DNA of 8,477 nucleotides from Giesbergeria sp. (GCA_017998735.1 JAGOCN010000053.1:1-8477), one strand, 5' to 3'. Shown: positions 1 through 6,357, counted from the stretch's first letter. Notes: generated by a model from the letters alone, not told the origin. A program made the numbers and translations.

Positions 1-382
1 CGAAGGCGCTGGGGGATGCTTTTACGGGCCGAAGGAGCGCTGAAGGCGGTGCCTCAGCCGCAGCCTTATTGCGCAGGCCACGCCGGGCGGGGGCTGTACA
101 GCACAATGCAGGTTTGAAGAATTTGGGTCTTTTTGGCCTCTGCCCCTTGTGCAGCAAGCGCCAGCAGCTATTGTTTTTGAACCAAAGCGCTGTTTTGTGT
201 TGCAGAGCGGTTTCAAGTCCAAATGCAATAAAAATTCAATGCATTGAAGCAGGCCGCCAGCCTGCTGCAGGATTCTTGAACCGCCAATCTGGCTCGCAAG
301 CGCCAGACAAGGCCTGTGGGGTGGTGCGGTGTGCATTGCGCCAAGCGCCGCTCAAGACTGGTCACGTTTCAGAAAGGAAAAT
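1..382. other. gene-free left flank
   Basis: I find no supportable gene in this stretch. The open frames here translate to Cys-, Arg- and Pro-rich sequence with no family resemblance, and several read straight through the interspersed repeat at about 129-182. A short inverted repeat (GCAGGC, 5-nt loop, GCCTGC) lies near 249-265, and an AT-rich patch lies near 224-247. I could not build a convincing -35/-10 pair from that patch. The last bases contain the ribosome binding site of the gene starting at 383. Confidence 0.6.
129..182 (-). repeat. Comamonadaceae-type interspersed repeat, copy A
   Basis: Read on the minus strand, this carries the 12-base core AGCTGCTGGCGC (158-169) flanked by a T/A-rich arm (TCAAAAACAAT) and a tail ending GGCCAAAAAGACC. 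The same core with similar A-rich flanks occurs at 3774-3785 (+) and 6509-6520 (-). From memory, intergenic elements with this core and a 'gaggccaaaaagacc' tail are frequent in Acidovorax and Comamonas genomes. That attribution is recall, whereas the three-copy match is visible here. Its second half differs from copies B and C. Confidence 0.7.
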
Positions 383-715
383 ATGTCTGCGACCGAATGG
401 CTCGGCTATCTGCTGCTCGCTTTCCTGCTTGGAACCGCAGGGCAACTTGTAAGGGTTGGAATCGGGTTCAAGAAGATGCATGACAAGAGTCTTGCAACCA
501 AAACAAAAATTCCTTTTGATCACAGGAAATTCTGGACAAGCATCGTTTTGGGAGCAATGGCTGGCTTGATCACTGCGGTGGTGAAGTGGCAAGGATCATC
601 CCAAATCGATGCGGATTTCATCTTTATGCTCATGGCTGCTGGTTATGCGGGATCCGACATCATCGAAGGGCTGATAGAGAACGGGCTGAAGTCCGTACCA
701 AAGGACGATGCCTAG
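383..715 (+). CDS. small holin-like membrane protein, 110 aa
   Basis: Encodes a 110-residue protein with three probable hydrophobic segments, at about residues 5-27, 50-69 and 77-98. A basic loop lies between the first two (KKMHDKSLATKTK), and the C-terminus is short and polar. The start is set by a good ribosome binding site (AGAAAGGA, 371-378) just before ATG 383. The frame is open further upstream, to 329, but that part has no such support. The third segment contains AAGYAGSDIIEG, which reminds me of small phage-associated or holin-like hypothetical proteins with an AGYAG-D-IEG motif; this is recall and not proven. Base composition is clearly more AT-rich than in the neighbours (AAA, ATT, TTT and GAT codons), which suggests acquisition by transfer, perhaps as a prophage remnant. 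It is convergent with the HipA-like gene 57 bp away, and no lysin or other phage gene is visible. The function is unknown; holin is only a hypothesis. Confidence 0.75.
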   Translation: MSATEWLGYLLLAFLLGTAGQLVRVGIGFKKMHDKSLATKTKIPFDHRKFWTSIVLGAMAGLITAVVKWQGSSQIDADFIFMLMAAGYAGSDIIEGLIENGLKSVPKDDA

Positions 716-772
716 CCAGTCATGCCAGCGACCTGCTGTTTCTGCGCCGTAAATCGCCCGACGCAGCCGTTT

Positions 773-2182
773 TCATTGGTTTATTGAATTTCCCAACACC
801 GCCGCCAGCGCCGCCGTATTCCCCCGCGCCAGCTCCCTGAACCCGCCAGAAACCCGCTCGTCCCGCTCCACCGCCTGCCAGAACGCCAGCGCCAGCGCCT
901 GCGCCTCGCTCCACACATCCAGCACATGGGCCGTCGGCACCATTTTTTCTACCCCCAGTTCCTGCGCCACCACTTCGCCGGCTATCGGCATGTAGAGCAT
1001 CGGCAGCATGTCGTAGGTGGGCGACAGGTGCCAGTCGTCGCCCACCAGCACCAGCGAGATGTTGCCGTAGTGCCGGTCGGTGTTGCCGATCAGCCGGCCA
1101 TAGGCGTCGAGCAGGCGCAGCGTGCGCGCGTCCTCGGGGCGCAGCAGGCCGCGCGCCCGCATGCGCTCTGCGGTGGCGGCCCAGGTGTCCATTTCGCCCA
1201 CGTACTGCGCGTCGTACACCAGCAGCGACACCATGCCGATGCGGCCCGGCGGCAGGGCGGGCGCACCCGGCGCCGCTTCGGGCTGCCAGGGCGAGTGCCG
1301 GTCAAAGCGCTCGGATTCCAGAAACACCCGGCCCGCCTGCACAAACACCTGCGATGCGGCGGCGGGCAGGCCGGCGCGGGCCAGCACCTGCAGGGCCAGG
1401 TGCTCGCACAGCAGCAGGTCGCGGGTGCGCTCGTCGTCCGGGCCGGTGCCGGCGCTGGAAAACTTGACGATGACGCTGCGTGCGTTCTGGCCGCTGCCGG
1501 TTTCAGTGCTGCTGCCAATGACACAGCAGAACTTGGGCTGCTCGCCGCCGGCCGACGAGCCGGGCAAGGTGCCCTTGAGCGCCTGCTGCGCCAGCTGCGG
1601 GTAGTCCAGCGGCGACTGCGCACGGGCCAGCTGGCCGGGCAGTTGGTAAAAGCGCTGCAGCGACGCGCTGCCCACCAGCAGGTTGCCGGGCAGGTCCTCG
1701 CCGCCCAGCGCCAGGGCGCGCAGCACGTCGTCGTCCGACCAGTGGCGCGGGTCGCCGGGCAGTTCCAGTTCGGGGTGCGTGTGCGCGAAGTTGCGTCCCA
1801 TGAAGCCCTGCGGCCGCATGTCGGCCAAAAACCACGGCAGGCTGTCGTGCAGTTCGCTCACCCCGTCTTCCTCGTCCACCCAGAAGGCGCCGCCCTGCAG
1901 CGGCACCATGCGGCCAAACGGGCCGGGGCGGCCGTGCGTGTCCACGCGCATCAGCAGCACCTCGTCGCCCACGTCCCGCACCCGGCGCGGCAGCAGGTAG
2001 CGCTGCGAGCGCGCCGCGCCCGCCTTGCGCACCTGCCCCGACTGCAGCAGCGGCGCCAGCGCGCGCGAGACCGTCGGCTGGCTGACGCCCAGCGCGGCCG
2101 CCAGCTCGGCGCTGGTGGCCACACCCTGCTGGCGGCGCAGGGCTTGCAGAAGCTGGTCGGTGCGGCAAGGAGAGGTGTGCAT
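773..2182 (-). CDS. yjjJ: HipA-family kinase with N-terminal winged HTH (YjjJ/HipH type)
   Basis: A 469-residue protein with two parts. Residues 5-65 form a winged helix-turn-helix: an AELAAALGVSQPTVSRAL recognition unit (about 25-42) followed by a basic wing. Residues 70-460 form a HipA-like Ser/Thr kinase. Visible motifs are the Gly-rich loop SSAGGEQPKF (209-218), the ATP-binding lysine in VIVKFS (K240), the catalytic loop NTDRHYGN (D369, N374), and the metal-binding aspartate in LSPTYDMLP (D391). By family knowledge, E. coli YjjJ (HipH) has this architecture and acts as a growth-inhibiting kinase in the cytoplasm. Classical HipA is instead paired with a separate HipB antitoxin and phosphorylates glutamyl-tRNA synthetase. 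No hipB-like gene adjoins this one, so the fused HTH may supply DNA binding. The catalytic residues are intact, so it is probably active. No Shine-Dalgarno sequence is seen before the ATG. The target is unknown. Confidence 0.9.
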   Translation of the reverse strand: MHTSPCRTDQLLQALRRQQGVATSAELAAALGVSQPTVSRALAPLLQSGQVRKAGAARSQRYLLPRRVRDVGDEVLLMRVDTHGRPGPFGRMVPLQGGAFWVDEEDGVSELHDSLPWFLADMRPQGFMGRNFAHTHPELELPGDPRHWSDDDVLRALALGGEDLPGNLLVGSASLQRFYQLPGQLARAQSPLDYPQLAQQALKGTLPGSSAGGEQPKFCCVIGSSTETGSGQNARSVIVKFSSAGTGPDDERTRDLLLCEHLALQVLARAGLPAAASQVFVQAGRVFLESERFDRHSPWQPEAAPGAPALPPGRIGMVSLLVYDAQYVGEMDTWAATAERMRARGLLRPEDARTLRLLDAYGRLIGNTDRHYGNISLVLVGDDWHLSPTYDMLPMLYMPIAGEVVAQELGVEKMVPTAHVLDVWSEAQALALAFWQAVERDERVSGGFRELARGNTAALAAVLGNSINQ

Positions 2183-2194
2183 GGCGCCATTTTA

Positions 2195-2250
2195 TGAATA
2201 GATAAGAAATGGCCCTGCCAGTGGCAAACCGCCTTGCAGTGAATAGATAA
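2195..2250. repeat. pair of 11-bp direct repeats upstream of yjjJ, possible operator
   Basis: The sequence TGAATAGATAA occurs at 2195-2205 and again at 2240-2250 in the same orientation, 45 bp apart start to start. These are AT-rich islands in a GC-rich region. The proximal copy overlaps the candidate -10 element of yjjJ, and the distal copy lies about 12 bp upstream of the candidate -35. Since the adjacent protein carries its own winged HTH, autoregulation through these sites is a reasonable inference. Confidence 0.5.
2199..2227 (-). promoter_or_regulatory. candidate promoter of yjjJ
   Basis: On the minus strand, TTGCCA (2222-2227) resembles a sigma-70 -35 box (5 of 6). A 17-bp spacer follows, then TATCTA (2199-2204) as a weak -10. 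The -10 lies only 16 nt from the start codon, so the transcript would have a very short leader, which agrees with the absence of a ribosome binding site. The -10 match is poor (3 of 6), so this is tentative. Confidence 0.35.
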
Positions 2251-2514
2251 ATGCAGGTGCCGGACGGCCTGCCCGCGCCGGTTTTCCTTCGCCCGATGCA
2301 GAGAGTGGCCTGCCTTCTAGGCATGGCGCAAGAGAGCGCAGGGTGGGCACGGTGCGCCTGGGCAATTCAGCGGTTCTGGCAGCGTGCGCGTGCAGGCAAA
2401 ACCTGGCAAAGGCGGGCAGGGCGTGCCATTCGGGCAGGATGCCGGTGGTTGGTTCGCCTTGTTGGCCGTCTTTTTCTTTTTCTTCCTTGGCCCTTTACAG
2501 CGCCCAAAGCGCCG

Positions 2515-3774
2515 GTGCAGTCCGTGGTGTCCTCTTTTTCTTCTGCTGTTTCTTCTTCTGCTCATCCATCGCCCCCTTCTGCCTCCCGCAAGAGCTTTGC
2601 GGTGGCGGTGGGGCTGGTGCTGCTGCTGATCGTCTACGGCTCGCTGTTTCCGTTCCGCTGGAATTTTGCGGCGCCGCAGGCCTTTGTCTGGGGCGGCCCC
2701 GTCGGGCTGACCGACCTGGTGGAAAACGTCCTGCTGTTTCTGCCCCTGGGCGCCCTGCTGGGCTGGGACGGCGCGGCGCGCGCCCGGCCCTGGCGCCATG
2801 CGCTGGTCTGGCTGGTGCTGGCGGTGGCGCTGGCCGGCGCGCTGCAGTGGCTGCAGCGTTTTCTGCCGCGCACGCCGGCGCTGTCGGACGTGGTGTTCAA
2901 CCTGGCGGGCTGCGCGCTGGGCGGAGGCGCGGGGGCGCTGGCACGCTGGCGCTTGGGGCATTTGCTGGTGCGCCAGCCGCACTGGGCCGGTGCCGACCGG
3001 TTTGCGCTGGTGCTGATCGCCCTGTGGGTGGTGGCCGAGCTGTACCCGCTGGTGCCGTCGCTGTCGCTGTCTTCGGTCTGGCACAACCTCAAGTCGCTGT
3101 GGCTGACGGCGCCCTGGCAGCCGCGCCGCATGGCGCTGCATGCGGGCATGGCGCTGCTGGGCCTGTCGGCCGTGGCGCAGCTGGCGCGCAGTGTGGGGCT
3201 GGCACACCGGGCGCGCAGGGCCGCGCTGCTGGCGGCGGCGCTGGTGCTGGCCGGCAAGTTTCTGGTGATGGACCAGCGGCCCGGCGCGGCGGTGGTGGCG
3301 GGCATTGCGCTGGGCTGGCTGCTGTGGCGCGGGCTGGACGGGTGTGCACCCGGCATGCGCTGGCGGGCCATGGCAGCGGCGGCCTTGCTGACCTACCTGC
3401 TCGAAGCCGTGTGGCCCTGGGCATGGCGCACAGTGCCGGCGCCGATGGTGTGGGTGCCGTTTGCCTCGTCCCTGTCCAGCACGCTGCAGGCGGCCGTGGC
3501 CACGCGGGCGCTGGAAGGGCTGTGCCTTGGCGCCATCGTCTGGGGCCTGGTGCGGGGCGGCGCACAGCTGCCGGGCGCGACCCTGTGCGCGGCGCTGCTG
3601 GCCCTGGGGTGCGAAGCGCTGCAGCGCCACCTGCCCACCCGCACGCCCGAAGTGACCGCGGTGCTGGTGGCGCTGGCCATGGGCTGGCTGGTGGGCGCCT
3701 GCAGGGTGCGCAGGGTGGCTGGCAACCGTGCGGCTGGCACCAGTGCAGCTGGCAAATTCGCTATGAAAAAGTGA
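2515..3774 (+). CDS. VanZ-family polytopic membrane protein
   Basis: An integral membrane protein of about 419 residues, counted from GTG 2515. It carries VanZ hallmarks: YGSLFPF in the first helix (about 41-47), TDLVENVLLFLPLG (66-79), and a helix pair with LQ-RFLPRTPALSDVVFNLAG (about 110-132). A second degenerate copy of the last motif, EALQRHLPTRTPEVTAVL, sits near 367-384, so the protein looks like two VanZ-like halves. Many further hydrophobic segments lie between. VanZ is named for low-level teicoplanin resistance in enterococci, but most homologues in proteobacteria have no proven role. The start is uncertain. The frame is open from ATG 2251, but the upstream part looks non-coding, and GTG codons at 2515, 2524 or 2527 fit the family's usual length. 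None has a clear ribosome binding site. A Ser-rich stretch follows the start. The last residues (KFAMKK) and the stop are encoded by an interspersed repeat. Confidence 0.82.
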   Translation: MQSVVSSFSSAVSSSAHPSPPSASRKSFAVAVGLVLLLIVYGSLFPFRWNFAAPQAFVWGGPVGLTDLVENVLLFLPLGALLGWDGAARARPWRHALVWLVLAVALAGALQWLQRFLPRTPALSDVVFNLAGCALGGGAGALARWRLGHLLVRQPHWAGADRFALVLIALWVVAELYPLVPSLSLSSVWHNLKSLWLTAPWQPRRMALHAGMALLGLSAVAQLARSVGLAHRARRAALLAAALVLAGKFLVMDQRPGAAVVAGIALGWLLWRGLDGCAPGMRWRAMAAAALLTYLLEAVWPWAWRTVPAPMVWVPFASSLSSTLQAAVATRALEGLCLGAIVWGLVRGGAQLPGATLCAALLALGCEALQRHLPTRTPEVTAVLVALAMGWLVGACRVRRVAGNRAAGTSAAGKFAMKK

Positions 3775-3824
3775 GCTGCTGGCGCAGTCTGCGCCTGGGC
3801 TGAAGGCACTTTTTGCCAAAATCC
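3756..3824 (+). repeat. interspersed repeat, copy B, overlapping the VanZ stop codon
   Basis: Contains the core AGCTGCTGGCGC (3774-3785) preceded by GCTATGAAAAAGTG and followed by CTGGGCTGAAGGCACTTTTTGCC. It aligns over almost its full length with copy C (6478-6540) in inverse orientation. Its tail, GGCACTTTTTGCCAAAATCC, recurs with one extra A at 6291-6311 on the minus strand. The TGA of the VanZ gene (3772-3774) is inside the element. Confidence 0.75.
3766..3814. terminator. long hairpin with T-run at the VanZ gene end
   Basis: The outer arms AAAAAGTG (3766-3773) and CACTTTTT (3807-3814) are perfectly complementary. An inner perfect stem GGCGCA (3781-3786), GTC, TGCGCC (3790-3795) sits at the tip. 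Because the outer arms are A-rich and T-rich, the structure can end in a U-run on either strand. It could therefore serve both the VanZ gene and the minus-strand tlpA-dsrE operon that converges on it. Confidence 0.6.
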
Positions 3825-3863
3825 GCCAGCCTGTGGCAAACCAGCTGTTGGCCCTGCGTGCGA

Positions 3864-3881
3864 CCCGCCCGCCCGCCCGCC
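3864..3881. repeat. CCCG tetranucleotide repeat
   Basis: Four CCCG units followed by CC lie in the intergenic stretch between the VanZ and DsrE genes. It is a simple-sequence tract with no assigned role. Confidence 0.6.
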
Positions 3882-3940
3882 AAAAACCGCCTCATGCGTT
3901 CAGACAGTCAACCGGCCCAAGGTGCGGGCACCCGGTCGGC

Positions 3941-3964
3941 GCTCAGGCACTCAGGCGCTCAGGT
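3941..3964. repeat. three 8-bp tandem units across the dsrE-like stop codon
   Basis: Units GCTCAGGC, ACTCAGGC and GCTCAGGT follow one another directly. The stop codon of the DsrE-like gene (3951-3953, minus strand) lies in the middle unit. Since 8 is not a multiple of 3, gain or loss of a unit upstream of the stop would alter the protein's C-terminus. Confidence 0.6.
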
Positions 3965-4328
3965 AAATCCAGCCCTGCTGCTGCCATTGCGCCAGCGCCA
4001 GCACGGCGCCCACGGGCAGCACCTGCAGCGTTGCCGGCGCGCTGCGGCCGGAATGCGCCAGCGTGTTGGGGCACAGCCAGGTGAACGGGTCGGTGTGCGG
4101 GTGCGGGGTGTCGAGCGCAGCGGCCACCGCGTCGGCGTTGAGCACGATGCGCACCTCGGCGTCCGGCGCTTCGCGGCGCAGGTTGCGGGCATTGCTGCGG
4201 GCGCGGGCAAAGGCTTCGCTGCTGGGCGCGTGCAGCACGGTGCGCAGCACGGGCGCCGTGCCGTGGTTTTGCGCCGTGGCCGAAGCGGTGGCAGCAGTGG
4301 AGACGGTGGAGGCGGTGTCGTGGTTCAT
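3951..4328 (-). CDS. DsrE-like family protein, 125 aa
   Basis: A small, probably cytoplasmic protein. Residues 28-125 match the DsrE/F-like fold: VLRTVLHAPSSEAFARARSNA (28-48), an EVRIVLNADAVAAAL strand-helix (58-72), a cysteine in LCPNTL (C86), and an LPVGAVLALAQWQQQGW ending (104-120). DsrE-family proteins take part in sulfur relay or sulfur oxidation, but single-gene homologues like this one have no settled function. The first 27 residues are Ala- and Thr-rich and outside the domain. The start ATG (4326-4328) overlaps the stop of the upstream tlpA-like gene in an ATGA arrangement. No separate ribosome binding site is seen, so translation is probably coupled and the two proteins are likely made together. 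Pairing with a thioredoxin-fold protein hints at thiol chemistry, which is inference. Confidence 0.85.
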   Translation of the reverse strand: MNHDTASTVSTAATASATAQNHGTAPVLRTVLHAPSSEAFARARSNARNLRREAPDAEVRIVLNADAVAAALDTPHPHTDPFTWLCPNTLAHSGRSAPATLQVLPVGAVLALAQWQQQGWIYLSA

Positions 4329-5287
4329 GGGGTCGATGGTGCACCAGCGCTGGCACCCGCACTGGCGGGGGACGGCGCCAGTGGTTGCGGCGCCGGTGAT
4401 GCGGTTGGGGTTGCGGTTGCGGTGGCAGGCGCCGGGGCCGTGCCCGCTGCCGGCGCGGCCGCCGCCTCGGGCCAGCGCGCCAGGCGCTGGGCCAGGGTGG
4501 CGTCGGACAGCTCGCCGGTGCGGGTGTCCACCAGCGTGCCGTCGGCATCAAAAAAGAACGTGGTGGGCAGGGCGCGCTGCTGAAAATGGCGCGCCACCTG
4601 GCCATGGCGGTCCAGCAGCACGTGCTCCAGCGCCAGGCCCTTCAGGGCCAGGTAGCGCTGCACCTGCTCCACCGATTCGCCCTGGTTAGCAAACACGAAA
4701 TGCACGCCGGGGTAGCGCTGCTGGGCGCGTTCAAGCGTCGGCATTTCGCGCTGGCAGGGGCCGCACCAGCTGGCCCACAGGTTCAGCACCACCGGCTGGC
4801 CGGCAAAGCGGGCCAGGGGCTGCTCCCGCAGCTCCAGCGTGGTCAAGGCAATGTCGGGCAGGCGGGGCGCGGGCGCGCCGCCGCTGGTCTGCTGCAGCGC
4901 CCAGCCGCCGCCCCACCACACCGCCGTGGCCACCAGCAGCACGCTGCCCAGCGCGCGGCGCTGCAATGGCCGGCGCCAGGCCAGCCAGGCGGTAAAGGCC
5001 CAGGCCGCTGCCCAGCCGGCCACCGGCTCCCAGCCGCCATCGCGCACGTTCAGCACCTCCAATGGCGCATCGGCATACAGCGCGGCAAATTCCAGCACAA
5101 AGCCCAGCCGCGTGGCCAGCAGCGACAGCACCAGCACGCGCCAGATGAGCGGCTCCACATCGGCGCCCAGGCGCTTGTGCAGCAGCTTGGCGGCCACCAG
5201 GGCCAGCACCACGGTGGCCAGCAGCAGCACCATGTCGGCCGGCAGCACCACCGGCCCCAGGGCCATCGATCCCATTCCCGTTCCCAT
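4325..5287 (-). CDS. membrane-anchored TlpA-like thiol-disulfide protein with Lgt-like N-terminal helices
   Basis: A 320-residue protein. Four hydrophobic segments lie at about 13-36, 46-65, 88-105 and 112-131. The basic loops (KLLHKR; WRRPLQRR) fall so that the positive-inside rule puts both termini in the periplasm. A TlpA/ResA-type thioredoxin domain follows (about 144-275) with WASWCGPC (C175, C178) and the cis-proline in ALPTTFFFD (P241). The expected role is a periplasmic disulfide reductase, for example in cytochrome c maturation or general thiol repair. The helix region with TRLGFVLEF and VLNVRDGGW resembles prolipoprotein diacylglyceryl transferase (Lgt), but the resemblance is partial and no Lgt activity is claimed. 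The last 45 residues are an Ala/Pro/Thr tail of unknown use. The frame is open to 5395, but AAAGGTGGA just upstream of ATG 5285-5287 selects this start. It is the first gene of an operon with the DsrE-like gene. Confidence 0.88.
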   Translation of the reverse strand: MGTGMGSMALGPVVLPADMVLLLATVVLALVAAKLLHKRLGADVEPLIWRVLVLSLLATRLGFVLEFAALYADAPLEVLNVRDGGWEPVAGWAAAWAFTAWLAWRRPLQRRALGSVLLVATAVWWGGGWALQQTSGGAPAPRLPDIALTTLELREQPLARFAGQPVVLNLWASWCGPCQREMPTLERAQQRYPGVHFVFANQGESVEQVQRYLALKGLALEHVLLDRHGQVARHFQQRALPTTFFFDADGTLVDTRTGELSDATLAQRLARWPEAAAAPAAGTAPAPATATATPTASPAPQPLAPSPASAGASAGAPSTP

Positions 5288-5292
5288 CGCAA

Positions 5293-5301
5293 TCCACCTT
5301 T
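5293..5301 (-). promoter_or_regulatory. ribosome binding site deciding the tlpA-like start
   Basis: AAAGGTGGA on the minus strand, 5 nt before the ATG at 5285-5287, fits the 16S anti-Shine-Dalgarno sequence well. It favours this start over the ATG 36 codons upstream, whose extra residues look non-coding. Confidence 0.65.
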
Positions 5302-5545
5302 GCCAGCGGCGCTGCGCTGTGAAAGCGCCCGCTTTGGCTGTCCCAAAAAAAAGTGCCGCACAAAGGCGGCGGCGCTGCCATTGTGCCGGCCGCACCGCCC
5401 CCGGCCACGCAATGCCTGCCAGCGCCTGCGTGCGCTACGGGTTTTTGGGAAGCAGCGCAGACCGCTGGTGGCCTGCAGCCGCGCTTTCCCCATCGCGCAA
5501 AGGGTCCAGGGCCGCAGGGCGCCGGGCCTCTGGCAGACTGGTTGC

Positions 5546-6253
5546 ATGCCCCGTTTTTCTTCTCCTTCTGCTGCTGGCGCTGCTGCTGCCCCGGCCCGCG
5601 CTGCCGCACTGCCCGCAGGGCAGCCCCTGCCAGACAGCCCGCTGCCGCTGCTGGTGCCTGCCGATATCGACTTCACCGCCGACGCGCATGGGGTGGCGCA
5701 GCGCCTGCTGGGCGTCACGCTGCTGGTGGACGGCGTGGGCGGGCGCATTGTGGAAACCGAGGCCTACGACCAGAGCGACCCGGCATCGCACACCTACGCC
5801 GGCCCCACACCGCGCTGCGCCGCCATGTTCGGCCCGGCGGGCCACGCCTATGTGTACCGCTCGTACGGGCTGCACTGGTGCGTGAACACCGTTTGTCGCG
5901 AAGCCGGCCATGGCGCCGGTGTGCTGGTTCGGGCGCTGGAGCCCACGCACGGCCTGGCGCAGATGCGCGCACGCCGAGGGCTGGACAACCTGCGCCTGCT
6001 GTGCGCCGGCCCCGGCCGGCTGACCCAGGCGCTGGGCATTGATGCGCGCTGCAACGGCGCGCCTCTGAATGCACCGCCGTTTGCGCTGCTGGAGCCGGCG
6101 CGCAGCACCGGCACGGCGCCTGCTGCACTGCTGCTGCCCGCAGATGCCGTGCTGGCGGGGCCACGCATCGGCATTTCCAAAGCGGTGGACGTGCCCTGGC
6201 GCTTTGGCGAACGCGGCTCGCGCTTTCTCAGCCGGCCATTTGCCAAGTCCTGA
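5546..6253 (+). CDS. mpg: 3-methyladenine DNA glycosylase, Aag/Mpg family
   Basis: A 235-residue base-excision repair enzyme that flips out and removes alkylated purines such as 3-methyladenine, and often hypoxanthine. Motifs match human AAG: VETEAY gives the catalytic glutamate (E72, equivalent to E125) and Y74 (Y127). H82 lies in the position of H136. YVYRSYG supplies Y104 and the intercalating Y107 (Y159 and Y162), N114 corresponds to N169, and R129 in VLVRALEP corresponds to R182. GPGRLTQALGI (155-165) and the C-terminal PRIGISKAVDVPWRF (206-220) are also typical. The first 36 residues are Ala/Pro/Ser-rich and lie outside the family domain. No ribosome binding site is clear before ATG 5546, and a GTG at 5654, right at the domain start, is an alternative. 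The frame is open far upstream, but that overlaps the tlpA-like gene and is not coding. It diverges from tlpA across 258 bp in which I recognised no clear promoter. Confidence 0.92.
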   Translation: MPRFSSPSAAGAAAAPARAAALPAGQPLPDSPLPLLVPADIDFTADAHGVAQRLLGVTLLVDGVGGRIVETEAYDQSDPASHTYAGPTPRCAAMFGPAGHAYVYRSYGLHWCVNTVCREAGHGAGVLVRALEPTHGLAQMRARRGLDNLRLLCAGPGRLTQALGIDARCNGAPLNAPPFALLEPARSTGTAPAALLLPADAVLAGPRIGISKAVDVPWRFGERGSRFLSRPFAKS

Positions 6254-6290
6254 AGCGGTGTCGGGCTGGCGGTGCTGGTGTTGCACATTT

Positions 6291-6311
6291 GGATTTTTGG
6301 CAAAAAGTGCC
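6291..6311 (-). repeat. partial interspersed repeat, copy D (tail only)
   Basis: On the minus strand it reads GGCACTTTTTGCC followed by AAAAATCC. This equals the right-hand end of copy B (3805-3824) except for one extra A. The core of the element is missing. The adjoining GTGCC-(8 nt)-GGCAC (6307-6324) can form a small hairpin that may act near the mpg gene end. Confidence 0.55.
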
Positions 6312-6357
6312 TGACCAGTGGCACATCTCAGACAAGACAACGCACACCACCGGCGCA

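Larger units (their letters stand above)
2183..2514. other. divergent intergenic region between yjjJ and the VanZ gene
   Basis: This stretch holds the yjjJ promoter candidate and its direct repeats at the left end. The VanZ frame is open back to an ATG at 2251, but the roughly 88 residues it would add are Arg-, Trp- and Ala-rich and look like untranslated sequence. I therefore treat it as non-coding. A pyrimidine-rich run (TTTTTCTTTTTCTTCC, near 2470-2485) precedes the VanZ start. No promoter for the VanZ gene was recognised. Confidence 0.5.

Noticed and set aside
742..774. Possible terminator between the small membrane gene and yjjJ (CTGCG...CGCAG then CCGTTTT)
   Set aside because: The stem is only 5 bp with a 15-nt loop, too weak to call.
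926..2197. Long plus-strand open frame opposite yjjJ
   Set aside because: It translates to a His/Gln/Arg/Ala-rich sequence with no family features and lies antisense to a gene with intact kinase motifs. Long antisense frames are expected in GC-rich DNA.
2467..2581. Pyrimidine-rich tracts before and within the VanZ N-terminus, with a similar run at 5553-5580 in mpg
   Set aside because: They look like low-complexity Ser-rich coding or leader sequence. No regulatory logic is visible.
2317..3819. Long minus-strand open frame opposite the VanZ gene
   Set aside because: Its translation is Gln/Arg/His-rich low complexity, while the plus strand shows real VanZ motifs and membrane helices.
4586..5545. 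Upstream extension of the glycosylase frame
   Set aside because: It runs antisense to the TlpA-like gene and its translation is compositionally odd. The glycosylase domain begins after 5546.
5288..5545. Search for a shared promoter between tlpA and mpg
   Set aside because: No -35/-10 pair with acceptable spacing could be defended. The A-run near 5345-5352 alone is not evidence.
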